Positions 27,756 to 36,067 of a stretch of DNA of 64,000 nt are shown here, piece by piece (position 1 is the first letter of the stretch; each line of letters opens with the position of its first letter). A program made the translations under genes and the position numbers. Below the pieces are notes generated by a model. It was not told the DNA's origin. It made no database searches and saw only the letters and a list, made by a program, of their open reading frames with translations. The stretch covers positions 124,001-188,000 of the forward strand of contig JBJKVF010000006.1 in assembly GCA_045562755.1 (NCBI GenBank), written 5' to 3'. The DNA is from GCA-002708145 sp045562755. Lineage in GTDB: Bacteria > Chloroflexota > Dehalococcoidia > Lucifugimonadales > Lucifugimonadaceae.

Positions 27756-27786
27756 TTGAATAATTATTTTTGAATAATTTGATAAT
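27756..27786 (+). promoter_or_regulatory. Candidate promoter for the tRNA-Gln/tRNA-Glu pair
   Basis: TTGAAT (27756-27761) and GATAAT (27781-27786) lie 19 bases apart. The predicted start falls about six bases before the tRNA-Gln 5' end. The region also holds three copies of TTGAATAAT, so the match may be partly chance. Confidence 0.35.
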
Positions 27787-27798
27787 ATTGAATAATGT

Positions 27799-27869
27799 TG
27801 CCGATTCGTCTAGCGGTAGGACACCAGACTCTGAATCTGGGAGCCCAGGTTCGATCCCTGGATCGGCAG
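27799..27869 (+). tRNA. tRNA-Gln (anticodon CUG)
   Basis: The acceptor TGCCGAT pairs with ATCGGCA. The anticodon stem CCAGA/TCTGG encloses loop CTCTGAA (anticodon CTG), and the T arm is CCAGG TTCGATC CCTGG. The discriminator G is followed by encoded CCA (27870-27872). A U1-A72 first pair is typical of tRNA-Gln. Confidence 0.96.
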
Positions 27870-27879
27870 CCAATTTATA

Positions 27880-27952
27880 GGCCCCATCGTCTAGTGGCCT
27901 AGGACACGGCCCTCTCAAGGCTGAAACAGGGGTTCAAATCCCCTTGGGGCTA
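27880..27952 (+). tRNA. tRNA-Glu (anticodon CUC)
   Basis: The acceptor GGCCCCA pairs with TGGGGCT (first pair G-U). The anticodon stem CGGCC/GGCTG holds loop CTCTCAA (anticodon CTC), and the T arm is GGGG TTCAAAT CCCC. The CCA is encoded at 27953-27955. It lies seven bases after the tRNA-Gln CCA, so the two are one transcript. Its 3' end is overlapped antisense by the M42 peptidase gene. Confidence 0.96.
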
Positions 27953-29082
27953 CCATTATCTTTTAATCTTTTAATCTCTTTGCTTTTGCTAAAATTAGAC
28001 TTAATTTTTTCAGAAAAACTTTCATATTCGATTCCTGAAAACTTTGCTACTTCTTCTATTAGATTCTGACCAGTGATTAAATCAAATAAAGATATATATT
28101 CTTCTTCTACTTTCTTACTACCTCTGTTATGCCAATTTCCCAAAGGATAAGCTAAACCTGTAACCTTATATCCAAAAGCCTTAAAAGCTGAAGCCTCACA
28201 TCCTCCAGCACCCATAAGGTTTCGCTGATATTTAAATTCATTGTTACTATGTATCAAGTTATTGGCAGCATTTACTAAATATTTTTCTGCAGAGTCGTCA
28301 AAGGTTGAAATTCGGTCTCCAGTTCTAATTATTACTCCATTTCCAAGATTTACCCCAGGAATTATTGAGCTTGTCTCTACTGAAATTATGTTAGTTTCTA
28401 AAGGAATAAGCCCGCTTTCTGCTAATGCGATTGCACCTAATAATCCCACCTCTTCTGCCCTAGTAAAAATCCCAAATACATCTCCATCAATATTTTGATG
28501 ACTTATATTTTTTAGAGCCTGTAATATACTACTACATCCTGCTAAATCATCTGCAGATCTCATATGAATAATATTTTTTTTTTCATCAATAAAAAAATCA
28601 TCTAAATCAAAAATAACCTGTTGATTTAATAGGTTTTGATCATATTTAAAATTAGAAAAAATTACTTCATTACCTAGCCATCCTTCTTTCTCTCTCTTAG
28701 CTTCTAACTTATTAGTAATTTTTGGTTTATCAGAAACCGTAATTGGTATTCTTTTATTTTCTGAATTTATTAGAAGTAAATTATTATTTTTTTGTCCAGC
28801 ATATTTAGATACACCGCCTAAAGTCTTCAACTTTAATTTATTATTATCATTGCCAATAACCTCAAAGCCCGGATGATCCATATGAGAAACAAAAGCAAAG
28901 CTTGGTACATTATTTTTTGTACCTTTCTTTTGGGCAATTAAATTTCCAAATTCATCATAATAAATTTTATCTACAAAATTTTTTAAATTTTCAAATATAT
29001 AATTTGATACATCTTTTTCATAAAAAGATGTATTAGGTATTTTTGCTAGGTCAGATAAAATATGTAATATTGGTTTTTTCAA
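27934..29082 (-). CDS. M42-family aminopeptidase
   Basis: The 382-residue co-catalytic metallopeptidase has the metal ligands in order: FVSHMDHPGF (His, with Asp support), RSADDLAGC (bridging Asp), TRAEEVGLLGA (catalytic Glu pair), IISVETS (Glu/Asp ligand) and PLGNWHNRG (His). It probably trims peptides in the cytoplasm. The final residues (GSPKGI) and stop codon are encoded antisense inside tRNA-Glu and its CCA (27934-27955). The frame has drifted into the tRNA, and the functional tail probably ends just before it. Confidence 0.85.
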   Translation of the reverse strand: MKKPILHILSDLAKIPNTSFYEKDVSNYIFENLKNFVDKIYYDEFGNLIAQKKGTKNNVPSFAFVSHMDHPGFEVIGNDNNKLKLKTLGGVSKYAGQKNNNLLLINSENKRIPITVSDKPKITNKLEAKREKEGWLGNEVIFSNFKYDQNLLNQQVIFDLDDFFIDEKKNIIHMRSADDLAGCSSILQALKNISHQNIDGDVFGIFTRAEEVGLLGAIALAESGLIPLETNIISVETSSIIPGVNLGNGVIIRTGDRISTFDDSAEKYLVNAANNLIHSNNEFKYQRNLMGAGGCEASAFKAFGYKVTGLAYPLGNWHNRGSKKVEEEYISLFDLITGQNLIEEVAKFSGIEYESFSEKIKSNFSKSKEIKRLKDNGSPKGI

Positions 29083-29156
29083 GTTCTTTTTTATTTTTTG
29101 TAATATATTTTTTTATTATAATACCTGATTATAATAAAAATAAAACGAGAATAATA

Positions 29157-30104
29157 ATGCCTAAAGTTTTGCTAATTACAGAAGGGTCCTTACCACTATT
29201 AGATTTAACAAAAAAATTAAAGCCTAAAAATTGGGATTTATTTGTCTTGGATCAGAAAAAGAAACTAGTTGATACAAAAGTAATTGAGGAAGCTGATTTC
29301 TTACTATCTTTTTCTGGCAAAATTGAAGATAAAATCCTAAAAATTACTAAAAATATCAAGTTAATTCAGCTTTGTTCAGCTGGTTTTGATGGAATAAATA
29401 AAAAAATAACAGATGCTATGAATATACCCATAGCAAATAATGGTGGAGCAAATTCTATACCAGTAGCTGAATTCGCTATGACATTAATTTTGTCAACAAT
29501 TAGGCACATAGTAGATGCAGATAATAATACAAGGGAAGGTGTATGGGATTCTAAACTTCAATCTAAAAGTTCATATGAACTTTACGGAAGTACTGTAGGA
29601 ATAGTCGGTGCAGGTAAAATCGGCTTAAGAGTTATTGAAATGCTTAAGGGATTTAATACTAAAATTTTGTATTCTGACATCATAAGCTCAAAAAAAGCTG
29701 AAGAACTGTCCGCAAAAAAAGTTACACTTGAATATCTTCTTAAAAACTCCGATATTGTATCACTTCATGTCCCACATGATACTTCCACGGACAAAATGAT
29801 AAATAATGAAACGTTAAGTATGATGAAATCAAACTCAATATTAATTAACACTTGTAGAGGTGGGGTAGTTAATGAGAAAGACTTATATAATTATTTGGTT
29901 AGTTCAAAAATCAGGGGTGCAGGTTTAGATGTTTTTGAAGAAGAACCTATAAACAAAGAAAATCCTTTAATAAACTTAAATAACGTTGTTCTAGCACCGC
30001 ATTTTGCAGGTAAGAGTATGGAAAGTTTTCCTAGAAGAGTTAATTTTGCATACGATAATATGAAAAGAGTTTGGGATGGGGAAGAACCATTAAGCATAGT
30101 CTAA
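29157..30104 (+). CDS. D-isomer specific 2-hydroxyacid dehydrogenase (first of pair)
   Basis: The protein is 315 residues from the ATG at 29157 (MPKVLLITEGSL). The longer frame upstream adds a hydrophobic leader overlapping the divergent peptidase gene and is unlikely. It has the Rossmann motif TVGIVGAGKIGLRVIEML, the Arg of LINTCRGGVVNE, the Glu region DVFEEEPI, and His in LAPHFAG. It is an NAD(P)-dependent reductase of 2-oxo acids or the reverse. The substrate cannot be inferred. It lies nine bases before a second, similar gene. Confidence 0.87.
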   Translation: MPKVLLITEGSLPLLDLTKKLKPKNWDLFVLDQKKKLVDTKVIEEADFLLSFSGKIEDKILKITKNIKLIQLCSAGFDGINKKITDAMNIPIANNGGANSIPVAEFAMTLILSTIRHIVDADNNTREGVWDSKLQSKSSYELYGSTVGIVGAGKIGLRVIEMLKGFNTKILYSDIISSKKAEELSAKKVTLEYLLKNSDIVSLHVPHDTSTDKMINNETLSMMKSNSILINTCRGGVVNEKDLYNYLVSSKIRGAGLDVFEEEPINKENPLINLNNVVLAPHFAGKSMESFPRRVNFAYDNMKRVWDGEEPLSIV

Positions 30105-30113
30105 GGAGAAAAA

Positions 30114-31193
30114 ATGAAAAAAATCAATGAAAAAATCAATGTACTTTATATACCGCCGAAAGAATATAAAAATGATATAAAAAAAATTAACTCTTTTACT
30201 AAAGACCAAATTAAGGCTGTAAATGATGTTGGTGGAAATTTTATCATTTTTGAAGGAGAGACAGATGGAGAATTAATTGAAGCGTTAAAAGATGTTGATG
30301 TTGCAATTAACCAAGGACACAGTCTTACAACTGATATTTATTCTGAAATTGGTAATAATGGTAGATGTAAAGGTGTAACTTTTTTTGGTCAAGGTTTTGA
30401 CAAATTAGATTTAGATATTGCAACAAAAAATGGTGTGATTTTATCAAACACAGCTTCATTTGGAACTGAAGAAGTTAGCAATCACACAATTATGTTATTC
30501 CTAATGTGTTCAAGAAAATATGTTTTACATGATAATTTAGTAAGGTCAGGTATTTGGACAAGAGAAAATCTTTCTCCAATGGGGCATATTATGGGCCAAA
30601 CATTTGGAATTATTGGCCTTGGAAATATTGGCAGAGCTGTTGCTCGTAAAGCTAAGGTTTTTGGACTTAAAGTAATTGCTTATGACCCATACATATCATC
30701 ATGGGATGCTAAAGAATATGGAATTGAAATGTATGATAACTTATATAAACTAGCAAATGACTCTGATTATATTTCTCCCCATGTATATCTAAACAATGAA
30801 ACAAAACATATGATAAATAAAAAGTTTTTTGATTCAATGAAAAATACTGCTTATATTATAAATTGCTCCAGAGGTCCAGTAATAGATGAAAAGTCTTTGA
30901 TTGAAGCATTGGAAAATAATAATATCGCTGGCGCAGGATTAGATGTATTTGAAAAAGAACCTATAGATAGCAATAATCCATTATTACAGATGAAAAATGT
31001 AGCTGTCACAAATCATTATGCTTCATACAGTGAAGTCGCGTGGACTAGGGGAAACAGACAAGTTGGAGAAGAAGCAATGAGAATAGCGCTTGGATATTGG
31101 CCAATGTCCGTTATTAACCCAAACGTATCATCTCAAATAGCTCCAATGAAACAATCAAAATCCTGGGAACTGATAAAAAAAGATTACAAATAA
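30114..31193 (+). CDS. D-isomer specific 2-hydroxyacid dehydrogenase (second of pair)
   Basis: The 359-residue protein has a strong ribosome site (AAGGAGAAAAA) and the Rossmann motif TFGIIGLGNIGRAVARKA. It also has YIINCSRGPVIDEKSL (catalytic Arg) and AGLDVFEKEPI (Glu). The usual His-Gly/Ala at the end is NHYAS, which keeps the His. It is only distantly similar to its neighbour, so it is not a recent tandem copy. Two adjacent enzymes of this class suggest turnover of hydroxy acids, perhaps products of the aldolase or the enolase-family dehydratases; this is inference. Confidence 0.87.
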   Translation: MKKINEKINVLYIPPKEYKNDIKKINSFTKDQIKAVNDVGGNFIIFEGETDGELIEALKDVDVAINQGHSLTTDIYSEIGNNGRCKGVTFFGQGFDKLDLDIATKNGVILSNTASFGTEEVSNHTIMLFLMCSRKYVLHDNLVRSGIWTRENLSPMGHIMGQTFGIIGLGNIGRAVARKAKVFGLKVIAYDPYISSWDAKEYGIEMYDNLYKLANDSDYISPHVYLNNETKHMINKKFFDSMKNTAYIINCSRGPVIDEKSLIEALENNNIAGAGLDVFEKEPIDSNNPLLQMKNVAVTNHYASYSEVAWTRGNRQVGEEAMRIALGYWPMSVINPNVSSQIAPMKQSKSWELIKKDYK

Positions 31194-31194
31194 T

Positions 31195-31884
31195 TTATAA
31201 TAAAAATTTATTAATTGTTTCCCAACCCTGGATCCAACCATAACCCCTTAGATAATTGAATATTTTCTTTGAGTAATTTTGTTCGATCGTAATTGGGAAA
31301 GTAAAATTATCTATTTCATTATCTGATATGTTTAAATTTATTACTTTGCTTAACTCATACCTATACTCAATATTTTTATATAGATAAGCACCTTTGTTTT
31401 TTTCTATACCGTGATCTAATATAGTTAAGGAATGTTTAGACTCATAATCATATGCAATTCTAGACTTAGATAATTGAAGTTTGAATGTATTTTTGTCTAA
31501 ATAATACCACATTTCAATATCAGATTTCCCGAAAATATATGGTAGCCGGAAATCTGGATCAGAAATCAACCAGTGAGGCCTGGTAAGACTGATTTTTGCA
31601 CCTAATATAGAATTTTGAAAATACCTAATACTAATAGATTTAACATATTTTTCGTAGAAAAAAGTAAAATCAATCGATCTGTCTCCCATCATCCAATCTT
31701 GGTGCCTCCATATACTTTTCAAAGATTTATTACTAAAAAGAAATCTATGATTTAATATTCTAAATTCATCATCTTCTATAACATGAGTTATACTAAATTT
31801 CTCTTTATTTCTATATTTAACTTTTGTATTTCTCAGGGGTTGTTCTACCCTCTTGAAATAATCTTTAAGTAAATTTTTAATCAT
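31195..31884 (-). CDS. Unrecognised protein, downstream of uppP
   Basis: The 229-residue soluble-looking protein has no membrane helix, signal peptide or known motif. It is rich in Tyr, Trp, Phe and Lys, with WRHQDWMMGDRSIDFTFFY and YLRGYGWIQGWETINKF. It starts four bases after the uppP stop, so it is co-transcribed with it, and it ends one base from the convergent dehydrogenase. A cell-envelope link is only suggested by position. Confidence 0.55.
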   Translation of the reverse strand: MIKNLLKDYFKRVEQPLRNTKVKYRNKEKFSITHVIEDDEFRILNHRFLFSNKSLKSIWRHQDWMMGDRSIDFTFFYEKYVKSISIRYFQNSILGAKISLTRPHWLISDPDFRLPYIFGKSDIEMWYYLDKNTFKLQLSKSRIAYDYESKHSLTILDHGIEKNKGAYLYKNIEYRYELSKVINLNISDNEIDNFTFPITIEQNYSKKIFNYLRGYGWIQGWETINKFLL

Positions 31885-31888
31885 TATT

Positions 31889-32698
31889 CTAAAATATATT
31901 TTTTATTACCAATAACAAACCTGAAAATAAACAATAAATTGCAAAGGGTTTAAAAGTACCCTTTTTCAAGTATCTTATAATAAAACTTATAGCTATGAAA
32001 GAAAATATAAATGAAAAAAAAGTAGGAATTAAAAATTTCATAAGTATATTTTCAAGATAGATTTCATTATAATTATTTATCAACATCAGTAATACAGCAG
32101 CAAGTATGGTAGGTATTGATAAAATAAATGAATAGACCATAGCAGATTGCCTATCCATTCCAATTAATAATCCAGAAAAAATAGTCATAGCTGATCTAGA
32201 TATACCTGGAAAAATTGACAAGCATTGAAATACTCCAATAATTATAGAATCACTTATAGAAAGGCTATTCATAGTTTTATTTTTATGGGAAATAATCTCC
32301 CCAAAATACAAAATAATAGATGTAAATATCAAAAAAAGACCAACCCACATTGAGGATCGAATTTTTTCAAAAAAATCTAACCCGAAAATTATCACACAAA
32401 TAATCAAAGGTAAAGTAGATAGTAGAATTAATATGTATAATTTTTTATACGGGATTTCTAGATTAGTGTTTAAAACTACAAATTTATTATTTAATTTTAG
32501 TATTGCTAAAAAATTATTTCTAAAGTAAAAAAGTATTGCTAATAAACTACCTAAATGAACTGTTATATCAAAATAAATATCAGGTGTTTTAAAATTTAAA
32601 ATATCAGAAAAAATTATTATATGTCCTGTACTGCTAACAGGTAAAAATTCTGTAAGACCTTGGATTATCGATAAAATTATTATTTCTATAAGTGACAT
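31889..32698 (-). CDS. uppP: Undecaprenyl-diphosphatase
   Basis: The 269-residue membrane protein has about eight helices and both family boxes: QGLTEFLPVSSTGHIII (about 14-30) and FPGISRSAMTIFSGLLIGMD. It dephosphorylates undecaprenyl pyrophosphate, recycling the lipid carrier for peptidoglycan synthesis. It is followed at once by an unknown gene on the same message. Confidence 0.95.
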   Translation of the reverse strand: MSLIEIIILSIIQGLTEFLPVSSTGHIIIFSDILNFKTPDIYFDITVHLGSLLAILFYFRNNFLAILKLNNKFVVLNTNLEIPYKKLYILILLSTLPLIICVIIFGLDFFEKIRSSMWVGLFLIFTSIILYFGEIISHKNKTMNSLSISDSIIIGVFQCLSIFPGISRSAMTIFSGLLIGMDRQSAMVYSFILSIPTILAAVLLMLINNYNEIYLENILMKFLIPTFFSFIFSFIAISFIIRYLKKGTFKPFAIYCLFSGLLLVIKNIF

Positions 32699-32759
32699 TG
32701 TAATTAAATTATTATAATGTATTATCTTATAAAAAAAATTTAATCAAGTGAGACTATAA

Positions 32760-33977
32760 TTGAAAAAAAGTATAATCACAAGAGTTGAAACAATTTCTAA
32801 TCCTGAGTACCCTCAGATAGTTTGGACAAAAATATATGACTCTGAAGACAATTTCGGTTTAGGCGAAACTTCGTTTTCTCCAGAAACAGTTCAAAAAAAA
32901 ATTCATGAAGATATTGCTACATACCTAATAGGAAAAGATCCTGATCAACTGAATTTACATTGGGATAATATAACAAAAACTGTTGGATCTGGTGCAAAAT
33001 CTAGAGCTCGAGGCGTAGACTTTTCTGCAGTGTCAGCTGTTGATATGGCTTTATGGGATTTATATTCTAAAAGGTATAATCAACCCTTATATCAAGTTCT
33101 AGGTGGATTATCTAGAGAAAAAATTAGAATCTATAATACATGTGCAGGCTACTCTTATGGGGTAAATCTAAAGGGTAAGTATAAGCCTGGTGAAATTGAC
33201 TATAAACCAGATAAACCTTATGAAGATTATCATGCATTTATGACTGATGCCGGGGCATTAGCAGATGACCTTCTATCAAGTGGTATTACAGCTATGAAAA
33301 TTTGGCCATTTGATAAATTCTCTGCAGATAATAATGGTCAGTTTATTTCTTCTTCTCAGTTGGATGAAGGTACAGAACCTTTTATAAAAATCAGAGAAAA
33401 AGTAGGAAATAGAATGGATATAATGTGCGAGATGCATTCTTTATGGAATTTGCCATCTGCTGTAAGAATCGCAAAAAGTGTTGAACCTACAAAACCGTTT
33501 TGGTTTGAGGATCCTGTACCGATGGATAATATTGATGCATTAGCTGAATTTAGAAAATCAACACATATAGCAACAACTGCAAGTGAAATTGTAACTTCAA
33601 GATGGGGTTTCAGAGAAATGTTTGAAAAACAGGCTATGACTATATGTATGTTTGACATATCTTGGGTTGGAGGCATTTCTGAGGCAAAAAGAATTGCTGA
33701 CATGGCTCATACATACCATATGCCAGCTGCGCCACATGACTGTGTAGGTCCTTTAACGCTAATGTTTAGTATTCATTTATCATTGTCAGCTTCTAACGCA
33801 TTAATACAAGAAACTGTAAGAGCATATAATAATAGCTGGTATAGAGATATTGTAGATACTATGCCTGTAATTGAAAATGGTTTTGCATATCCTCCAAAAG
33901 GTTCAGGAGTTGGAACTAATTTTCAAAAAAGTTTTATCGATAATCCTGATACAAAAATAATAGAAACAGAAATATAG
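32760..33977 (+). CDS. Enolase-superfamily dehydratase-like enzyme (third paralogue)
   Basis: The 405-residue protein starts with TTG after AAGTGAGACTATAA. Active-site elements: TAMKIWPFDKF (strand 2), MCEMHSLWN, WFEDPVPMDN, ASEIVTSRW and APHDCVGP (catalytic His). Where the other two paralogues have Asp (DAHGRF, DGHGKW) this one has Glu (EMHSLW), so the first metal ligand differs. It is expected to abstract an alpha proton from a carboxylate; the substrate is unknown. It forms a two-gene unit with a beta-propeller protein 12 bases downstream. Confidence 0.86.
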   Translation: MKKSIITRVETISNPEYPQIVWTKIYDSEDNFGLGETSFSPETVQKKIHEDIATYLIGKDPDQLNLHWDNITKTVGSGAKSRARGVDFSAVSAVDMALWDLYSKRYNQPLYQVLGGLSREKIRIYNTCAGYSYGVNLKGKYKPGEIDYKPDKPYEDYHAFMTDAGALADDLLSSGITAMKIWPFDKFSADNNGQFISSSQLDEGTEPFIKIREKVGNRMDIMCEMHSLWNLPSAVRIAKSVEPTKPFWFEDPVPMDNIDALAEFRKSTHIATTASEIVTSRWGFREMFEKQAMTICMFDISWVGGISEAKRIADMAHTYHMPAAPHDCVGPLTLMFSIHLSLSASNALIQETVRAYNNSWYRDIVDTMPVIENGFAYPPKGSGVGTNFQKSFIDNPDTKIIETEI

Positions 33978-33989
33978 AAAGATAACTAA

Positions 33990-34715
33990 ATGCCAAAAAA
34001 TCATAAAATTGCAGATCCAATATTTAAATTTAATGCTCCTGGACCAAAGCCAAACGGTCTACAAGCTTCAGAAGATGGTTTATGGATTATTGATCAGGGT
34101 AATAGTCATATTTATCAAGTTAATTGGGATAATGGTGAAATATTACATGATATACCAACTGAAACTGAGCATCCTAGCGGTATAACTATAGGTGATGGAT
34201 TTGCATGGGTATCTTCAACTTTTAGTTTGGAAATTTTTCAGATAGATATACAATCAGGTAAAACTATAAATAAATTTCCCTCTCCAGGTGCAACAGTTTT
34301 GTCGACAAGAGAACATATTAATAATGCTGAAAAAACGGGCGATCATGGATTAGAATGGAAAAATGGAAATATTTATATCGCCTCGCCCCCATCTCAATAT
34401 GTACATGTAATTGAGGTTTCTACTTGGAAAGAAATACATAGAATGAAAGCTCCAGGTTTTAGGGTTCATGGTATTGCCTGGGCTAAGGAAGAAAATAATA
34501 TTTGGATTGCAGATACTGCAATGGGTATTGTAAGTAGGCATAAACTAGATGACGGTAGATGCTATGACGCATTTAGAGTACCAGATCCAGTGCAAGTTCA
34601 CGGCATGACAATTCAATCAATTATTTCTGAAAAAGAAGAGGTTCAAAGGTTGTGGTATAGTGATGATAGAGGACCAATTGGATATCTTGATGTAAGCTTG
34701 ATTCCTCAATTCTAA
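33990..34715 (+). CDS. Beta-propeller (SMP-30/NHL/YncE-like) protein
   Basis: The 241-residue protein is built of repeated blades: GLQASEDGLWIIDQGNSHIYQV, GITIGDGFAWVSSTFSLEIFQ, GLEWKNGNIYIASPPSQYVH and GIAWAKEENNIWIADTAMGI. It has no signal peptide, so it is cytoplasmic. Such folds include lactonases and binding proteins. Pairing with an enolase-family enzyme suggests a role on the same compound, such as opening a sugar lactone, but no lactonase metal site is clear. I cannot name an activity. Confidence 0.6.
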   Translation: MPKNHKIADPIFKFNAPGPKPNGLQASEDGLWIIDQGNSHIYQVNWDNGEILHDIPTETEHPSGITIGDGFAWVSSTFSLEIFQIDIQSGKTINKFPSPGATVLSTREHINNAEKTGDHGLEWKNGNIYIASPPSQYVHVIEVSTWKEIHRMKAPGFRVHGIAWAKEENNIWIADTAMGIVSRHKLDDGRCYDAFRVPDPVQVHGMTIQSIISEKEEVQRLWYSDDRGPIGYLDVSLIPQF

Positions 34716-34719
34716 ATTA

Positions 34720-35685
34720 TCATTTTGATAATTCGGAAGCTAAAATCTCTATTGCGGACCTTTCATCCATGGTCCCAATCTTAATAGAGATATCAGTTTC
34801 TAATAATTTTTTTTGAATATTAGATAAACTATCAATATTAAATCTATTAGATTGTGCAATTGTTTTATCTAAAACAAAATTATTAGTTATAAAAATACGT
34901 TTTCCTATTTCATCTCTACTTAATTTTTTATATGACAATTCCTTACACAGAATTAATAACCTTACTTGTCTAGCTAACATATTGATAATTTGTCCGATAC
35001 TAACTCCATCTAAAATCAAGGAGTATAATTCATTTAAAGCTACACCAGCCTTTTTCTCCATAACGGCATCAATAAATAAAAATATATTCGACTGCCTAGA
35101 ACTTGAAATTAGTTTATTTACATCTGAAATATTAATCTCTCTGTCATTTGCATAAAGTGACAGCTTAATAATTTCATTTTCAAGTCTATACAAATCTCCT
35201 CCTGTTATCCAAGATAATCTCTTTATAGCATTAGGCGAAGCTTTTGAGTTAGATTCTGATATTTTATCTTTAATCCAGTTTTCTAGCTCGTAACCTTTTT
35301 TCTTTTTAAAAATCTTAACTTCACACCTCTCACCCACAGCACTAAATCCTAAACCATTATTTTTTAGTTCATGATTTTCTACAAAAATAATTTCAGAAGT
35401 TGGAGGAATTTCATCAATATATTTATAAAATTCCAACCATTCCTCAGAAATAGACTTAGCCTTATTTTGAATTTTTGAAAGTAGATTAGATATAATTATT
35501 ACTCTTCTTTCAGACATAAATGGAATTGCCTTGGAGGTCGATAAAACTTCATTAAAATTAATAGGGTGATTTTCAAAAATAGTAATATTACTTGAGACTA
35601 TATCTATATTTCCAAGTTTTTGTTTTATTTTTCTTATTTCCTGAGAAATAGAATAACTATCCTCACCATGAAATATTCTAATCAT
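34720..35685 (-). CDS. holA: DNA polymerase III delta subunit
   Basis: The 321-residue protein has the clamp-loader delta layout: MIRIFHGEDSYSISQEIRKIK at the start, IFVENHELKN in the first domain, NAIKRLSWITGGDLYRLENEIIKL in the helical lid and a C-terminal collar domain. It loads the sliding clamp by opening the beta ring. It converges on the propeller gene with a gap of four bases. Confidence 0.88.
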   Translation of the reverse strand: MIRIFHGEDSYSISQEIRKIKQKLGNIDIVSSNITIFENHPINFNEVLSTSKAIPFMSERRVIIISNLLSKIQNKAKSISEEWLEFYKYIDEIPPTSEIIFVENHELKNNGLGFSAVGERCEVKIFKKKKGYELENWIKDKISESNSKASPNAIKRLSWITGGDLYRLENEIIKLSLYANDREINISDVNKLISSSRQSNIFLFIDAVMEKKAGVALNELYSLILDGVSIGQIINMLARQVRLLILCKELSYKKLSRDEIGKRIFITNNFVLDKTIAQSNRFNIDSLSNIQKKLLETDISIKIGTMDERSAIEILASELSK

Positions 35686-35726
35686 ATATTATTAATTAGT
35701 CCTTAATATTATAATAGACGTAACTG

Positions 35727-36059
35727 ATGTTTAAATTTATACACATATTCTCTCTTTCCATAGGCTTGATAAGGCTAGCTTGGAAATTATTTTTAGATAA
35801 AAGAATACCTAAATATAAAAAAATTATACCCTTAATGGGTATTATATACTTAATAAATCCTTTTGATTTGATTAAGGATTATATTTTAGTTTTAGGTTTT
35901 ATTGATGATTTGTTAATCTTATTTGGGTTAATTACTTTATTTGTTGTTACAAGCCCAGGAAAAATAATTATTGAAAAATTAGCTTCGGTAAATAAAAAAA
36001 ATAAAAAAGAAAATGATAAGACTATGAATGCAGATTATGAATTCATAGATGATGAGTAG
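35727..36059 (+). CDS. DUF1232 (YkvA-like) small membrane protein
   Basis: The 110-residue protein has the family core PKYKKIIPLMGIIYLINPFDLIKDYILVLGFIDDLLILFG with two helices, followed by a Lys-rich and acidic tail. The function of DUF1232 is not known. It lies eight bases before ychF and is probably co-transcribed with it. Confidence 0.75.
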   Translation: MFKFIHIFSLSIGLIRLAWKLFLDKRIPKYKKIIPLMGIIYLINPFDLIKDYILVLGFIDDLLILFGLITLFVVTSPGKIIIEKLASVNKKNKKENDKTMNADYEFIDDE

Positions 36060-36067
36060 ATAATAAT

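Noticed and set aside
27727..27918. Minus-strand 63-codon open frame across the two tRNAs
   Set aside because: It is the antisense of tRNA-Gln and tRNA-Glu, a classic false protein; the tRNA cloverleaves explain the sequence.
29043..29156. Membrane-anchored N-terminal extension of the first D-2-hydroxyacid dehydrogenase
   Set aside because: The extension overlaps the divergent peptidase start, begins with TTG and lacks a ribosome site; MPKVLLITE at 29157 is the normal family start.
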